Assembly: GCF_018780075.1 (NCBI RefSeq)
Contig: NZ_JADMKB010000098.1
Span: 1 to 63,463 of the forward strand
Direction of reading: 5' to 3'
Source of the DNA: Hydrogenophaga sp.
Lineage (GTDB): Bacteria > Pseudomonadota > Gammaproteobacteria > Burkholderiales > Burkholderiaceae_C
DNA: 63,463 nt
Both the position numbers and the translations under genes were made by a program. Below, in pieces: positions 42,137 to 51,337 of the stretch (position 1 is the stretch's first letter; every line of letters begins with the position of its first letter). Below the pieces are notes generated by a model. The model saw only the letters and a program-made list of their open reading frames with translations. It searched no databases and had not been told where the DNA came from.

Positions 42137-43267
42137 TCAGATGGGTTGGGCCAGCGCCATCAGGGACTCGCGCATGATGCGACCGTGTTCTTCCTTGTCG
42201 CCGCCGGCGACCTCGATCTCGCCCAGGCGGGCCGAGTTCTGCACCACCATGCGGCAGCGTTCCCAGCGCCGGGTTTCGAAAGCGGCCAGGGCCTCGCTCA
42301 CCTCGGTCGCGCGGCCCAGCTCCTCGGCCAGCACCAGCGCGTCCTCGATGCCGATGCAGGCGCCCGAGGCCAGGTGCGGCGTGGTGGCGTGCACCGTGTC
42401 GCCGATCAGCACCACGCGACCGCTGGACCAGGGGCGCGGCATCAGCAGGCCTTCGAGCGGGCGGTAGACGATCTGCGAATCCGGGCCGATCTGGTCGCGG
42501 ATGGCCTGCAGCGCAGGGGCGGGAAAGTCGGCCAGCAGGCCGCGCAGGTGGGCCGCGAACGTGGCCGGGTCCAGGTGCTCGTTGCTGGGCCGGGGCTCGG
42601 TGACGAAGAGGTACATCTCGGTCTTCGAGACCGGGTTCACGCCGGGTTTGACCTGCGGGCCCATCCACATGACGCAGGTCTCGATTTCGGGCGGCCTGGG
42701 TAGCACGGCGCGCCAGACGGCCTGCCCGCTGTACTGCGGTTTCGGCGCCTGCGGGAACACCTCCTCGCGCACCTTGGAGTACAGGCCGTCGGCGCCGATC
42801 ACGAGGTCGTAGCGGCGCTGCTGGCCGTCGGTGAAGCTCACGTCCACGCCCTCGGCGTCCTGTTCGATTTTCGTGAAGGTGCAGCCCAGGTGCACGTTGG
42901 CCCCCGAGGCCCGCGTGGCGTCGGCCAGGATGCGGGCCAGCACCGGCCGCATGATGGCGCCGCCACCGGGCACGTCGGCCCCCGCGATGCGCGGCGTGGG
43001 CAGCTCGGCGACCCGGGGGCCGTGGGGCAGGCACAGCTGCACGCCGTCGGCGGCGTGGCCGTGTGCCAGGAACGCGTCCAGCACGCCCAGGGTGCGGAAG
43101 GCGCGCAGGGTGGCGCCGCCCAGGCTGATGCCGGCGCCGTAGCTGCGCCAGCCGGGATCGATCTCGACCAGGTCGACCTCGGCGCCCAGCTTGCGCAGCT
43201 GGATCGCGGCGGACATGCCGGAGAAGCCCCCTCCGATGATGAGGATGCGGGATGCTGAGCGGGTCAT
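42137..43267 (-). CDS. FAD-dependent aromatic monooxygenase (PHBH/UbiH type)
   Basis: Group A flavin hydroxylase of 376 residues. The FAD fold reads RILIIGGGFSGMSAAIQLRK, the DG motif DLVIGADGLYSKVREE, and the GD motif GRVVLIGDTVHATTPHLASG. It would hydroxylate an aromatic ring with NAD(P)H and O2. Its ATG overlaps the Rieske gene stop (ATGA). The nearest functional analogues are salicylate- or hydroxynicotinate-type hydroxylases; the substrate cannot be read from sequence. Confidence 0.9.
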   Translation of the reverse strand: MTRSASRILIIGGGFSGMSAAIQLRKLGAEVDLVEIDPGWRSYGAGISLGGATLRAFRTLGVLDAFLAHGHAADGVQLCLPHGPRVAELPTPRIAGADVPGGGAIMRPVLARILADATRASGANVHLGCTFTKIEQDAEGVDVSFTDGQQRRYDLVIGADGLYSKVREEVFPQAPKPQYSGQAVWRAVLPRPPEIETCVMWMGPQVKPGVNPVSKTEMYLFVTEPRPSNEHLDPATFAAHLRGLLADFPAPALQAIRDQIGPDSQIVYRPLEGLLMPRPWSSGRVVLIGDTVHATTPHLASGACIGIEDALVLAEELGRATEVSEALAAFETRRWERCRMVVQNSARLGEIEVAGGDKEEHGRIMRESLMALAQPI

Positions 43268-43614
43268 GTGGGTGTCTCCAGGATGTTGTTGGAAGCGAGG
43301 TGGACCTCGCCGTTGTGGTGGATCAGCAGGGGCACGGGGGTGAGCGATTCGCCCAGGCAGGGCCCGAGCGTGCACAGGCCGGTCGTGATCTCGAACTGCG
43401 CGCCGTGGGCCGCGCAGACGATGTGTTGGCCCGTGCCGTCGAGGTAGGCGTCCTTGCGCCAGGCCATGGGGGTGTCGTGGTGGGGGCAGGCGTCGCGGTA
43501 GGCGAACAGCCGGGCCCCCTGGCGCACCACGAGCACCGTGTCCTGACCGACCTGGTGCGGGTCAAAGCCCCTTGATGCACCGTCGGGCAGGTGGTCGATG
43601 TGGCAAAGCTTCAT
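43264..43614 (-). CDS. Rieske [2Fe-2S] ferredoxin-like protein
   Basis: It is 116 residues. The cluster motif is AYRDACPHHDTPMAW with the second half IVCAAHGAQFEITTG, giving C-x-H and C-x2-H. It is the small ferredoxin/NirD-like type and not an oxygenase alpha subunit. It may donate electrons in the operon, yet no Rieske oxygenase is encoded nearby. The start is ATG 43614; an ATG at 43626 would add four residues. Confidence 0.9.
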   Translation of the reverse strand: MKLCHIDHLPDGASRGFDPHQVGQDTVLVVRQGARLFAYRDACPHHDTPMAWRKDAYLDGTGQHIVCAAHGAQFEITTGLCTLGPCLGESLTPVPLLIHHNGEVHLASNNILETPT

Positions 43615-43684
43615 GGTCTGTGGCATTCAGTGGTCCACGGCGCCGGAGCGCCATCCGCAGCGCATGAAACAACGCCACCCAGAG

Positions 43685-43844
43685 GCACCGCCGGGCCGGC
43701 TTTGCCGGACGGCCAGTGCCGCCCCCCTTGAGGGGGGCTGAGGACCGCGGCTCCAAGCCTGCCTGCGCAGGCTTGGACGGGACGAAGAGGCATCGGCTCC
43801 GACGATGCCGCGGCCTGCAAGGCACGCGAAGCGGCGCGGGGGTG
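43685..43844 (-). repeat. Composite GC-rich repeat with an inserted hairpin block
   Basis: Starts 7 nt after the dioxygenase TGA: ACACCCCCGCGCCGCTTCGC. A block of about 95 bp is inserted. It contains CGGCATCGTCGGAGCCGATG and the perfect hairpin CAAGCCTGC / GCAGGCTTG. The copy then resumes with CCCCTCAAGGGGGG and CCGGCAAAGCCGGCC. The inserted block is not seen elsewhere in the window. Confidence 0.8.
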
Positions 43845-43851
43845 TTGCATT

Positions 43852-44760
43852 TCACGGGCCTGTTGGCGCCCACTTCTCGCGGTGCTGAAACAGGAACAGC
43901 TGCGAGGCGTCGGCGTCCAGAGGCACTGCGCGCGCGGTCCAGCTGTCGTCGTGCAGGTCCATGTCGGCGTCGTACTCGATGTGGCACCCCAGCGGCGAGT
44001 TGAAGTACCAGAACCAGTTGCTGCCGAACTTGTGGCGCCCCGGCCCCCAGAAGCTCTGGTAGCCCTTTTCGAGAAAGCGCGTGCCGGCGAGCATCACCTC
44101 GGTGGGACCGCCCATGTGGAAGGTGAAGTGCTCGCAGCCTTTCATGAAGGGCGGCGTCTGGATCATGAAGAGGCTGTGGTGCTCGTGCGTGCCGGCGGGC
44201 CGCAGGAAGGGGCCGACGCCGGTGAAGCGGTCGGTGCAGACGAAGCCCAGCCGTTGGTAGAAGGCCTCGGCCTTCGCGGTGTCGGGCACGAAGTACACGA
44301 CGTGCGACAGCGAGCGCGGCAGGGCCGGCGCGTTCTGGTCCACAGCGACGGTGTTCGCCGGGCGCTGGACCGGCGCGCCCGGCGCGTTCACGGTTTCGGC
44401 GGGCAGGTTCAGCGGGCGGCGCACGCTCACCTGAAAGGCCAGCGCAAAACCCATGTCGTCCAGCGCGCGCACCACGCCGTCTTGCTGCGTCACGCTGCGG
44501 TCGCGCGAGAGCTCGGTGGCGATGGCCTGCAGCGTGGCCGCATCGGCCACGCCGTAGACGGTTTCGCGCAGCATGCTGGCGGTGCCCAGGCCGGGCGGCA
44601 GCGAGGCGTCGTCTTTCGCGCGGATCACGACGGCGGTGCCGTCGAGCGCTTCGAAGCGGTCGTGGCCGGCGTCGCGCAGGCCGTAGTCGACGAGGTACTG
44701 GCGGCAGGCGGCGAGGTCGTCCACGCCAAAGACCAGGGCGTCGAGTCCGATGATGTTCAT
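43852..44760 (-). CDS. Two-domain VOC extradiol-type dioxygenase
   Basis: It is 302 residues, two VOC domains, the layout of 2,3-dihydroxybiphenyl-type extradiol enzymes. In the second domain the 2-His-1-Glu iron site is visible: LSHVVYFVPD, THEHHSLFMIQ and GCHIEYDADM. The first domain (MNIIGLDALVFGVDDLAACR) is degenerate, as in the family. It is probably the ring-cleavage step after hydroxylation. Start ATG 44760. Confidence 0.85.
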   Translation of the reverse strand: MNIIGLDALVFGVDDLAACRQYLVDYGLRDAGHDRFEALDGTAVVIRAKDDASLPPGLGTASMLRETVYGVADAATLQAIATELSRDRSVTQQDGVVRALDDMGFALAFQVSVRRPLNLPAETVNAPGAPVQRPANTVAVDQNAPALPRSLSHVVYFVPDTAKAEAFYQRLGFVCTDRFTGVGPFLRPAGTHEHHSLFMIQTPPFMKGCEHFTFHMGGPTEVMLAGTRFLEKGYQSFWGPGRHKFGSNWFWYFNSPLGCHIEYDADMDLHDDSWTARAVPLDADASQLFLFQHREKWAPTGP

Positions 44761-44786
44761 GTTGGTGTCCCTAGGTTCGTGATGGT

Positions 44787-45962
44787 TCAGGCGGCCGTGC
44801 GTCCGCCCAGGGTTTCGGCGATCCAGTCGGCGATGTAGTGACCGGCGTTGATGCTGTTGTCGAAGCTGGCGTGCTGCACGCCGCCTTCGCGGTCGGTGAA
44901 GACCTTGAGTTCGCGCTTGGGGCTGTTGACCAGCTGCTCGTAGGTGCGGTGCGCCCACTTGAGCGGGATCTGCGAATCGCGCTCGCCGTGCGTCACCAGG
45001 AAGGGCACCTTGATCTTCTCGACCACGCCGTCCAGGTGCACGTCTTCGGCGATGCGCATGAAGTCGTCGACGTCCTTGGCGCCCCAGACCCAGCACACGT
45101 GGGCCCAGTAGTGCGGCACCGGGAAGTCGCCCTCTTTCTCCAGCCGGCGCTTCTGCACGTCGCGCCAGTCGTGGTTGGCGCCCCAGGCCACGCCACAGGC
45201 AAAACGCGGCTCCATCGCCACGGCGCGCGGGCAGTAGTAACCACCCAGCGAGACGCCTTCGCAGCCGATGCGTGTCGGGTCCACGGCGGGGTGCTGCTCC
45301 AGCCAGTCGACCACGCGGCTGGCCCAGTGCTCGGCGTCGAAGCGCGCGGTCAGGCCCTGCAGGCGCAGCGCCTCGCCGGTGCCCGGCTGGTCCACCACCA
45401 GCGAGGACACGCCGCGCTTCGCGAGCCAGGCCGGCAGGCCCACGAGCACCTTCATCTCCTTGCTCGAATCCAGGCCGTTGAGCTGCACGCACAGCGGCGC
45501 GCGTTCGCCGGGCTTCAGGCCGTCGGCGGGGTAGTACAGGGCCGCGAGGTGTTGGCCCTCGTAGGGAATCTCCACGCGCTGGACCCGGTCGCCCACCAGG
45601 CGCGAGCCCTGAAGGAACAGCGCCAGCGCGCGCTGGTAGATCGCCAGCCGGCCCGGCGCGTTGTGCGCCTGCAGGCGCTCGGCGGTGATCAGGTAGCCAG
45701 CCGCGCGGCGGTATTTTTCGCCGGCCGAGAACAGGCGGCCCTTGGCCTCGTCTTCTTCGGCCAGGCCACAGAGGCGGTCGGCCATGCTCACCCAGGTCTC
45801 GCGGAAGGCCGCGGTGCCGGCGGCGTCGGGCGCCTTGGCGGCCTCTTGCAGCGGGGCGCACATCTGCTCGATCTCGCCGATGCGCGCGCCCATCTCGATG
45901 GCGAGATTGACGGAGAGGTTCCAGACGTAGTTGGTGGGGAAGTACTTGAACATGGTGCTCAC
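44787..45962 (-). CDS. Alpha/beta hydrolase (2,6-dihydroxypseudooxynicotine hydrolase-like)
   Basis: It is 391 residues. A helical N-terminal cap domain of about 120 residues precedes the hydrolase fold, as in the FrsA/DHPON-hydrolase group of C-C bond hydrolases. The nucleophile elbow is CEGVSLGGYYCPRA. The acid is probably in FLVTHGERDSQIPL and the His in NSINAGHYIADW. The start is either the GTG at 45962, overlapping the preceding stop as GTGA, or the ATG at 45953. It may split a side chain from a hydroxylated or cleaved ring. Confidence 0.87.
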   Translation of the reverse strand: MSTMFKYFPTNYVWNLSVNLAIEMGARIGEIEQMCAPLQEAAKAPDAAGTAAFRETWVSMADRLCGLAEEDEAKGRLFSAGEKYRRAAGYLITAERLQAHNAPGRLAIYQRALALFLQGSRLVGDRVQRVEIPYEGQHLAALYYPADGLKPGERAPLCVQLNGLDSSKEMKVLVGLPAWLAKRGVSSLVVDQPGTGEALRLQGLTARFDAEHWASRVVDWLEQHPAVDPTRIGCEGVSLGGYYCPRAVAMEPRFACGVAWGANHDWRDVQKRRLEKEGDFPVPHYWAHVCWVWGAKDVDDFMRIAEDVHLDGVVEKIKVPFLVTHGERDSQIPLKWAHRTYEQLVNSPKRELKVFTDREGGVQHASFDNSINAGHYIADWIAETLGGRTAA

Positions 45963-46456
45963 TTGGAAGGGGGTTGGGCGGCGCGCGGGCCGATGCCCAA
46001 CGAGCCGAAGAAGATGGCGGTGGACTCATCGCCGAAGTCGGGCACGAAGCGGAATCCGTGGATCAGGCCGTTGCGCACGCGGACGACGTCGGTGCCCACG
46101 ATGCGGTCGATGCCGGCCTTGGAATGCCAGGGGCTGCGCACCTCCAGCCGCGCGCTGACGGTGTCGCCGTCAAGCTGGCGGCGCAGGAGGGTGAACCGCG
46201 CCTTCGGCTGCACGACGGTGGTCTCGATGTAGTGCGCGAGGCACGCCGGGTTGTCCATCTCGGGGCGGCAGCCGACGTAGTCGGAGCGCTCGACGTCGGG
46301 CGCGATCAGGGCGCGCACCGTCGCCATGTCGCCCGCGTGCACGGCGGTGACGTAGCGGTCGAACACGGCGTCGGGCGACGCCGCGGCCCCGGCGCCGGAC
46401 ACGCCGGCCAGGATGGACAGGCCCAGCAGCGAACGGCGGAGCACAGCAGGGATCAT
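45959..46456 (-). CDS. Exported SnoaL/NTF2-like protein
   Basis: It is 165 residues with a signal peptide (MIPAVLRRSLLGLSILAGVS, cleavage near AAA). The NTF2-like cone fold is indicated by PDAVFDRYVTAVHAGDMATV and IVGTDVVRVRNGLIHGFRFV. The function is unknown; it may be a small periplasmic isomerase or binding protein. It is coupled to the RND gene before it (ATGA) and the hydrolase gene after it. Confidence 0.8.
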   Translation of the reverse strand: MIPAVLRRSLLGLSILAGVSGAGAAASPDAVFDRYVTAVHAGDMATVRALIAPDVERSDYVGCRPEMDNPACLAHYIETTVVQPKARFTLLRRQLDGDTVSARLEVRSPWHSKAGIDRIVGTDVVRVRNGLIHGFRFVPDFGDESTAIFFGSLGIGPRAAQPPSK

Positions 46457-48924
46457 GGTGAAGTCCTCATGTGAAAAGGGGCAGGCGCGGGTGCCGGGGC
46501 GACGGCGGTCCGGGCCTGGGGTTTGAGCAGGAAGTGCGCGAGCGCGGGCAGCAGCACGAGGGCGCCGAGCATGTTCCAGAGGAACATGAAGGCCAGCAGC
46601 AGGCCCATGTCGGCCTGGAACTTGATGGGCGAAGCCACCCAGGTGATCACGCCGATGGCCAGCGTGACGCCGGTGAGCATCACCACCTTGCCGGTGAACA
46701 GCAGGGCGCGGTAATAGGCTTCAGACAGGCTCTTGCCTTCGCGCAGCTGGGCCAGCGTGATGGACAGGATGTAGAGCGCGTAGTCCACGCCGATGCCCAC
46801 GCCCAGCGCGATCACCGGCAGCGTGGCCACCTTCACGCCCATGCCCAGGGCGACCATCAGCGCCTCGGCCAGGAACGAGGTCACCACCAGCGGCAGCACC
46901 GCCACCACCACCGCGCGCCAGGAGCGGAAGGTGATGAAGCACAGCAGCACCACGGCGCCGTAGACCAGCAGCAGCATGGTGCGCCACGCGTCCTTGACGA
47001 CGATGTTGGTGGCCGCCTCGATGCCGGCCGAACCGGCGGCCAGCAGGAACTGCGTGTCGGCGGTGTTGTTGACCCGGGCGAAGGCTTCAACATGGTCCAC
47101 CACTTGGCTGAGCGTGGCGGCCTTGTGGTCGCGCAGGTAGACGTAGACCGTGAGCAGGCCGCAGGCGTCGTTGTAGAGCCCGCGCGGCGCGCTGGCCGTC
47201 ACCGTGTTGAGCATGTCCTGGTTGGGCAGGAATTCGTACCAGCGCGGGTTGCCTTCGTTCAGGCCCGAGAGCACGCGCCGGTTCAGCAGCGCCAGCGTGT
47301 TGGTGCTTTCCACGCCGTCGATCTGGCGCAGCGCCCATTCCAGCGCGTCGACCTTGTTGAGCGTGTCGTAGGCCGAGCACTGGCCTTCGGGCGTCTTGAC
47401 CATCACGGCCAGCACGTCGCTGCCGGCACCGTAGGCGGCGTTCATGAAGGCCACGTCGCGGTTGTAGCGGCTGTCGGCGCGCAGCTCGGGCGCGCCCGGG
47501 TCCAGGTCGCCGATCTGGAGTTGCGTGCTGGCCGCGAAGCCGCCCAGCCCCATCAACAGCCCGGCCACCACGGCCCCCGTGGCCCAGGGGCGCCGGGTGA
47601 AGCGGTCGAGCAAGGCCCACATCGGGTGCTTGGCCGCGCCGGATGCGTCGGCCTGCTCGGCGCGCAGGCTGCGCGCGGCGGCCTTGGCGCTCACGCCGGT
47701 GTAGCTCAGCAGAATCGGCAGCAGGATCAGGTTGGTGAAGATCAGCACCGCCACGCCGATGGACGCTGCAATGGCCAGCTCGCGGATGACCTGGATGTCG
47801 ATCACCAGCAGCACCGCGAAGCCCACCGCGTCGGCCAGCAGCGCCGTGAGCCCGGCCAGGAACAGGCGGCGGAAGGTGAATCGCGCGGCCACGAGTTGGT
47901 CCACACCGCGTCCCACGTCCTGCATGATGCCGTTCATCTTCTGCGCGCCGTGGCTCATGCCGATGGCGAACACGAGGAAGGGCACGAGGATGGAGTACGG
48001 GTCCAGCGCGTAACCCAGCAACGGCAGCAGGCCCAGCTGCCAGACCACCGCGATCAGCGAGGCCAGCACCACCAGCAGCGTGGAGCGCACGCAGCGCGTG
48101 TACCAGAACACCATGGCGGTGGCGATGGCCACGGCGATGGCGAAGAACACCAGCACGGCCTTCACACCATCGATCAGGTCGCCCACGATCTTGGCGAAGC
48201 CGGTGATGTGCACCGTGACGCCTTCGGCCTCGTACTTGTCGCGCAGCGCATCGAGCTGGGCGGAGAGGCGTGCGTAGTCGATGGCCCGGCCCTCGGCGTC
48301 CTTGGCGAGCAGCGGCACGAAGATCACCGACGACTTCGCGTCGCGCGCCACGGTCTGGCCGATCTCGCCCGAGCGCGCCACGTTGGCGGCGAGCTGCTGC
48401 AGCTTGGCCGGTGAACCGTCGAAGCCGTCGGGAATCACCGGCCCACCTTCGAGGCCGTCTTCCGTCACGCCGACCCAGCGCGTGCTGGGGGTCCACAGCG
48501 ACTTCATGCGCGCGCGGTCCACGCCGGGCAGCAGGAACACCTCGTCCGACAGGCGCCTCAGCGTGTCGAGGTACTTCGCGTCGTAGATCGAAGCTGACGA
48601 CCCCAAGACGCCTTCGGCGTCGGCCCCCAAGGGGCGCCCCTGCGCTGGGGAGCGGCCCGGCGCCGCAGGATCGGGCCGCGCCACCGCGATGCGCACCGCG
48701 TTGCCCAGCCCGCTCAGCTCGGCCTGGTGCGCCAGGTAGTTCTGGATGTAGGGGTGGCTGGTGGGGATGGTTTTCTCGAAGCTGGCGTTGAGCTGCAGGC
48801 GCGTGGCCTGCCAGCCCAGCAGCAGCGTGACCAGCGCGCACAGCAGCACCACGACGGCGCGGTGGTTGAACAGCGCGCGCTCGATCAGCGAGCCCGAGCG
48901 GGGATCAAAGGCCGGCGCGTTCAT
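46453..48924 (-). CDS. MMPL/RND-family membrane exporter
   Basis: It is 823 residues, twelve membrane helices in two halves with two large periplasmic loops, like the HpnN/MMPL group that carries hydrophobic compounds. The helix 4 region FLVFAIGMSHGAQKMNG and the second-half ALGVGIGVDYALYILSITLA contain the conserved Gly/Asp positions. An in-frame, repeat-like insertion of about 30 residues (GRSPAQGRPLGADAEGVLG) sits near residue 90 in the first loop. It co-occurs with the Ycf48-like, DUF1329 and DUF1302 genes as a recurrent set. Start ATG 48924. Confidence 0.88.
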   Translation of the reverse strand: MNAPAFDPRSGSLIERALFNHRAVVVLLCALVTLLLGWQATRLQLNASFEKTIPTSHPYIQNYLAHQAELSGLGNAVRIAVARPDPAAPGRSPAQGRPLGADAEGVLGSSASIYDAKYLDTLRRLSDEVFLLPGVDRARMKSLWTPSTRWVGVTEDGLEGGPVIPDGFDGSPAKLQQLAANVARSGEIGQTVARDAKSSVIFVPLLAKDAEGRAIDYARLSAQLDALRDKYEAEGVTVHITGFAKIVGDLIDGVKAVLVFFAIAVAIATAMVFWYTRCVRSTLLVVLASLIAVVWQLGLLPLLGYALDPYSILVPFLVFAIGMSHGAQKMNGIMQDVGRGVDQLVAARFTFRRLFLAGLTALLADAVGFAVLLVIDIQVIRELAIAASIGVAVLIFTNLILLPILLSYTGVSAKAAARSLRAEQADASGAAKHPMWALLDRFTRRPWATGAVVAGLLMGLGGFAASTQLQIGDLDPGAPELRADSRYNRDVAFMNAAYGAGSDVLAVMVKTPEGQCSAYDTLNKVDALEWALRQIDGVESTNTLALLNRRVLSGLNEGNPRWYEFLPNQDMLNTVTASAPRGLYNDACGLLTVYVYLRDHKAATLSQVVDHVEAFARVNNTADTQFLLAAGSAGIEAATNIVVKDAWRTMLLLVYGAVVLLCFITFRSWRAVVVAVLPLVVTSFLAEALMVALGMGVKVATLPVIALGVGIGVDYALYILSITLAQLREGKSLSEAYYRALLFTGKVVMLTGVTLAIGVITWVASPIKFQADMGLLLAFMFLWNMLGALVLLPALAHFLLKPQARTAVAPAPAPAPFHMRTSP
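48600..48690 (-). repeat. Repeat-like GC-rich segment inside the RND exporter gene
   Basis: Minus-strand order: CCTGCGGCGCCGGGCCGCTC, CCCAGCGCAGGGGC, GCCCCTTGGGGGCCGACGCC and GAAGGCGTCTTGGGGTC. It resembles a diverged family member carried in frame within the first periplasmic loop. Confidence 0.5.
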
Positions 48925-49958
48925 TGAAGCGCTCCCGCGTCCACCGGCACCACACCGGCCACACCGAGCGTGAGCAGCGGTCCGCCCTGCAGCGGCAGCA
49001 GGGCCGAAGGCATGGGCACCGGGGGTGCCTTCAGCGGCACCAGCGCGTCGCCCTGCAGGCGCAGCACCACGCCGGCCTGGCTGGCGAGCAGCAGCCCGCC
49101 CTTGGCGTCGACCGCCATGGCGGTGATGGTGGCCGGCACGGGAGAGGCCAGCTGGGCCCACTGCGCGCCGCCATCGGTGGAGCGCCACACGTTGCCGCGC
49201 AGCCCGGCCAGCACGGTCTGCCCGTCGGCGCGCAGTTCGCCAGCAAACCAGCTGCCTTTGTAGGGCGTGTTCATGGTCTGAAAGGTCTGGCCGCCGTCGT
49301 CGGAACGTGCCAGCAGGCCCTGTTCGCCGGCCAGCAGCAGGGTGTTGCCCGCGCGCCGCGCCACGTACCAGTGCAGGGCCTTGGGGTTGGGCAGGCGGTC
49401 CATCCAGGGCGCCCAGCTCTCGCCGCCGTCGGCGCTGTAGAAGGCGAGCCCGTAGGCGCCGACCGCGAGCAGGCGTTTGGCGTCCCACTGCAGCACATCG
49501 AGGAACGGTTTGTCGGGTCCGTCGGCGAGCAGGCGCTCGGCGTCCTGCTGCGCGGCGGGTGTGGTGGCGGCTGCCTGGGCCAGCCCGGCCAGGCGCCGGC
49601 CATCGAGGCGCAGGCGCCAGCTGGCGCCCGCGTCGTCGGTGCTCAGCACCGTGCCGCCGTGGCCCACCGCCACGCCGTGTTGATCGTCGGCGAAGCGCAC
49701 CATGGTCAGCGTCACGCTCACCGGGCTCGGGGCTTGGCGCCAGGTGGCGCCGCGGTCGTCGCTCAGGGCCACGATGCCGCGCTCCCCCACCGCCACGGTG
49801 CGGGCGCCGGCCTGGGCCGCGGCGAGCAGCACGGCCCGCTGCGGCGCCTTGACCGCCAGCGCAGGGCGCTGCAGCGCATCGCTCACCGGGGTCTGGGCAA
49901 GGGCAGGACCCGCACCGGCCACCGCGCACACCGCCGCCATGAGAAGAGACAGACGCAT
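48921..49958 (-). CDS. Exported Ycf48/BNR-repeat beta-propeller protein
   Basis: It is 345 residues with a signal peptide ending ALAQT. Repeated Asp-box-like units (ALSDDRGATWRQAP, LSTDDAGASWRLRL, YSADGGESWAPWMD, ARSDDGGQTFQTMN, WRSTDGGAQWAQL) build a beta-propeller like Ycf48. In RND/DUF1329/DUF1302 clusters such proteins are thought to be periplasmic partners of the exporter. It is coupled to the RND gene by ATGA. Confidence 0.87.
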   Translation of the reverse strand: MRLSLLMAAVCAVAGAGPALAQTPVSDALQRPALAVKAPQRAVLLAAAQAGARTVAVGERGIVALSDDRGATWRQAPSPVSVTLTMVRFADDQHGVAVGHGGTVLSTDDAGASWRLRLDGRRLAGLAQAAATTPAAQQDAERLLADGPDKPFLDVLQWDAKRLLAVGAYGLAFYSADGGESWAPWMDRLPNPKALHWYVARRAGNTLLLAGEQGLLARSDDGGQTFQTMNTPYKGSWFAGELRADGQTVLAGLRGNVWRSTDGGAQWAQLASPVPATITAMAVDAKGGLLLASQAGVVLRLQGDALVPLKAPPVPMPSALLPLQGGPLLTLGVAGVVPVDAGALQ

Positions 49959-49970
49959 GGGGTGGTCCGC

Positions 49971-51323
49971 TCAGCGCACGCCGTCGCCGGCCATGGCTTC
50001 AGGGGTGAAGAAGCTGTCCGGGCGGCGCGGCACGATCTTGTACTGCTGGTTGCGCTCGTTGACCACGCCGCTGGCGTACCAGGCACCCGAGATCAGGTCG
50101 TTGAAACCCCACTGCTGCTGCGGTGTGGTGGCCGGCAGATCGGCCATGACGACCGGGTGCGACCAGATGGTTTTCCAGAGCTGGCCCTTGGCGTCCCAGC
50201 GGTCGCCCAGCACGGCCACCCAGGTGTCTTCGTCGACGTAGTAGCGGCTCTTGGGCGCCTGGTGGCGCTGGCCGGCCTTGAGCGTGGCCTCGACCACGTG
50301 GACGCGGTGCAGCTCCCAACGCACGTGGTCCGGGTTCAGGTGGTTGGCCAGCAGCACATCGCCGTCCTTGGCCGGGGTGTGCAGGCGGTTGCTGTTGTAG
50401 GGGATCAGCATTTCCTGCTTGCCCACGATCTTCCAGTCGAAGCGGTCGCTGCGGCCGCCGAAGACATCGACTTCGTCGAAGCTGGCGACCCCGGCGCTGG
50501 CCGGCGTGGGCGTGTCGCAGCAGGCGTTGGGCAGCTTGCGCACGCGGCGCTGGCCGGTCAGGTAGACCCACGAAGCGCTCTTGTCCTGGTCCAGGTTCAT
50601 GCTGCCGGTGATGGCTTCGCCCGCACGCACCGGCGGGCCGCTGTTGACCAGACGGATCTGCCAGTGCTCGCCGTTGAACTTGTCGGCCTGCCCTTCGGCG
50701 TAATACGGCATCTGGAAGTCACCCCGCCCTTCGACGGACAGCACACGCTGGCCGCTGGCCGTGCCAAGGTAACCGCGGAAATCGGCCTGCCAGGCCTCGC
50801 CGCGCCAGTGCAGCTCGTGGTTGGCCATGATCTCCTGCCCGGTCTTGGGGATGGGGAACGGGATGCCGCCGTAGGCGCCGGTGACCACGTCGCCTTCGAT
50901 CCTGGCGTTGGTGGCGTTCTTCTGCGTGTTGTCGTAGACCCATTGCGGCGCGGCGGCCGTGCGGTGCGTCTTGTAGACGTCGACGCGGAAGGTTTTGGGG
51001 TACTTCTTCAGCAGCGCCTGCGTGCCTTCGGTCAGCTTGGCCGCGTGCTGCGCCAGGTTGTCGGCGGTGACGCTGTAGAGCGGCTTCTCGTTCGCAAACG
51101 GGTCACCGCGGCGGCCGCCGTTCTTGAAGCCGGGGATGGCCGTGGTGTAACCACCGGTCCAGGCCGGGATGCTGCCGTCCTTGTTGCCGGCGCGCTCGCC
51201 ACCCAGCGGGGTGAGGTCGGTCTTGAGGCGGGCGGCCTCCTGGGCGGTCACGCCGGCGTGGGCGGTGGTCGTGGCCACCAGGGCGCACAACAGCGCCGGG
51301 GCCCAATGGGTGATGGGGTTCAT
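49971..51323 (-). CDS. DUF1329 outer-membrane lipoprotein-like protein
   Basis: It is 450 residues with a signal peptide (cleavage after AHAG). It carries the DUF1329 pattern: LTPLGGERAGNKDGSIPAWT, GAYGGIPFPIPKTGQEIMAN, RRVRKLPNACCDTP and FDWKIVGKQEMLIPYNSNRL. The family shares the LolB/LppX-like fold and is always found with DUF1302. It probably handles a hydrophobic substrate in the periplasm. Start ATG 51323. Confidence 0.9.
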   Translation of the reverse strand: MNPITHWAPALLCALVATTTAHAGVTAQEAARLKTDLTPLGGERAGNKDGSIPAWTGGYTTAIPGFKNGGRRGDPFANEKPLYSVTADNLAQHAAKLTEGTQALLKKYPKTFRVDVYKTHRTAAAPQWVYDNTQKNATNARIEGDVVTGAYGGIPFPIPKTGQEIMANHELHWRGEAWQADFRGYLGTASGQRVLSVEGRGDFQMPYYAEGQADKFNGEHWQIRLVNSGPPVRAGEAITGSMNLDQDKSASWVYLTGQRRVRKLPNACCDTPTPASAGVASFDEVDVFGGRSDRFDWKIVGKQEMLIPYNSNRLHTPAKDGDVLLANHLNPDHVRWELHRVHVVEATLKAGQRHQAPKSRYYVDEDTWVAVLGDRWDAKGQLWKTIWSHPVVMADLPATTPQQQWGFNDLISGAWYASGVVNERNQQYKIVPRRPDSFFTPEAMAGDGVR

Positions 51324-51337
51324 GGGGGTCTCCTCGG

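Noticed and set aside
46471..48414. Plus-strand open frame of 647 codons rich in His and Gln
   Set aside because: Antisense of the RND exporter; the His/Gln-rich pattern is the reverse complement of hydrophobic codons.
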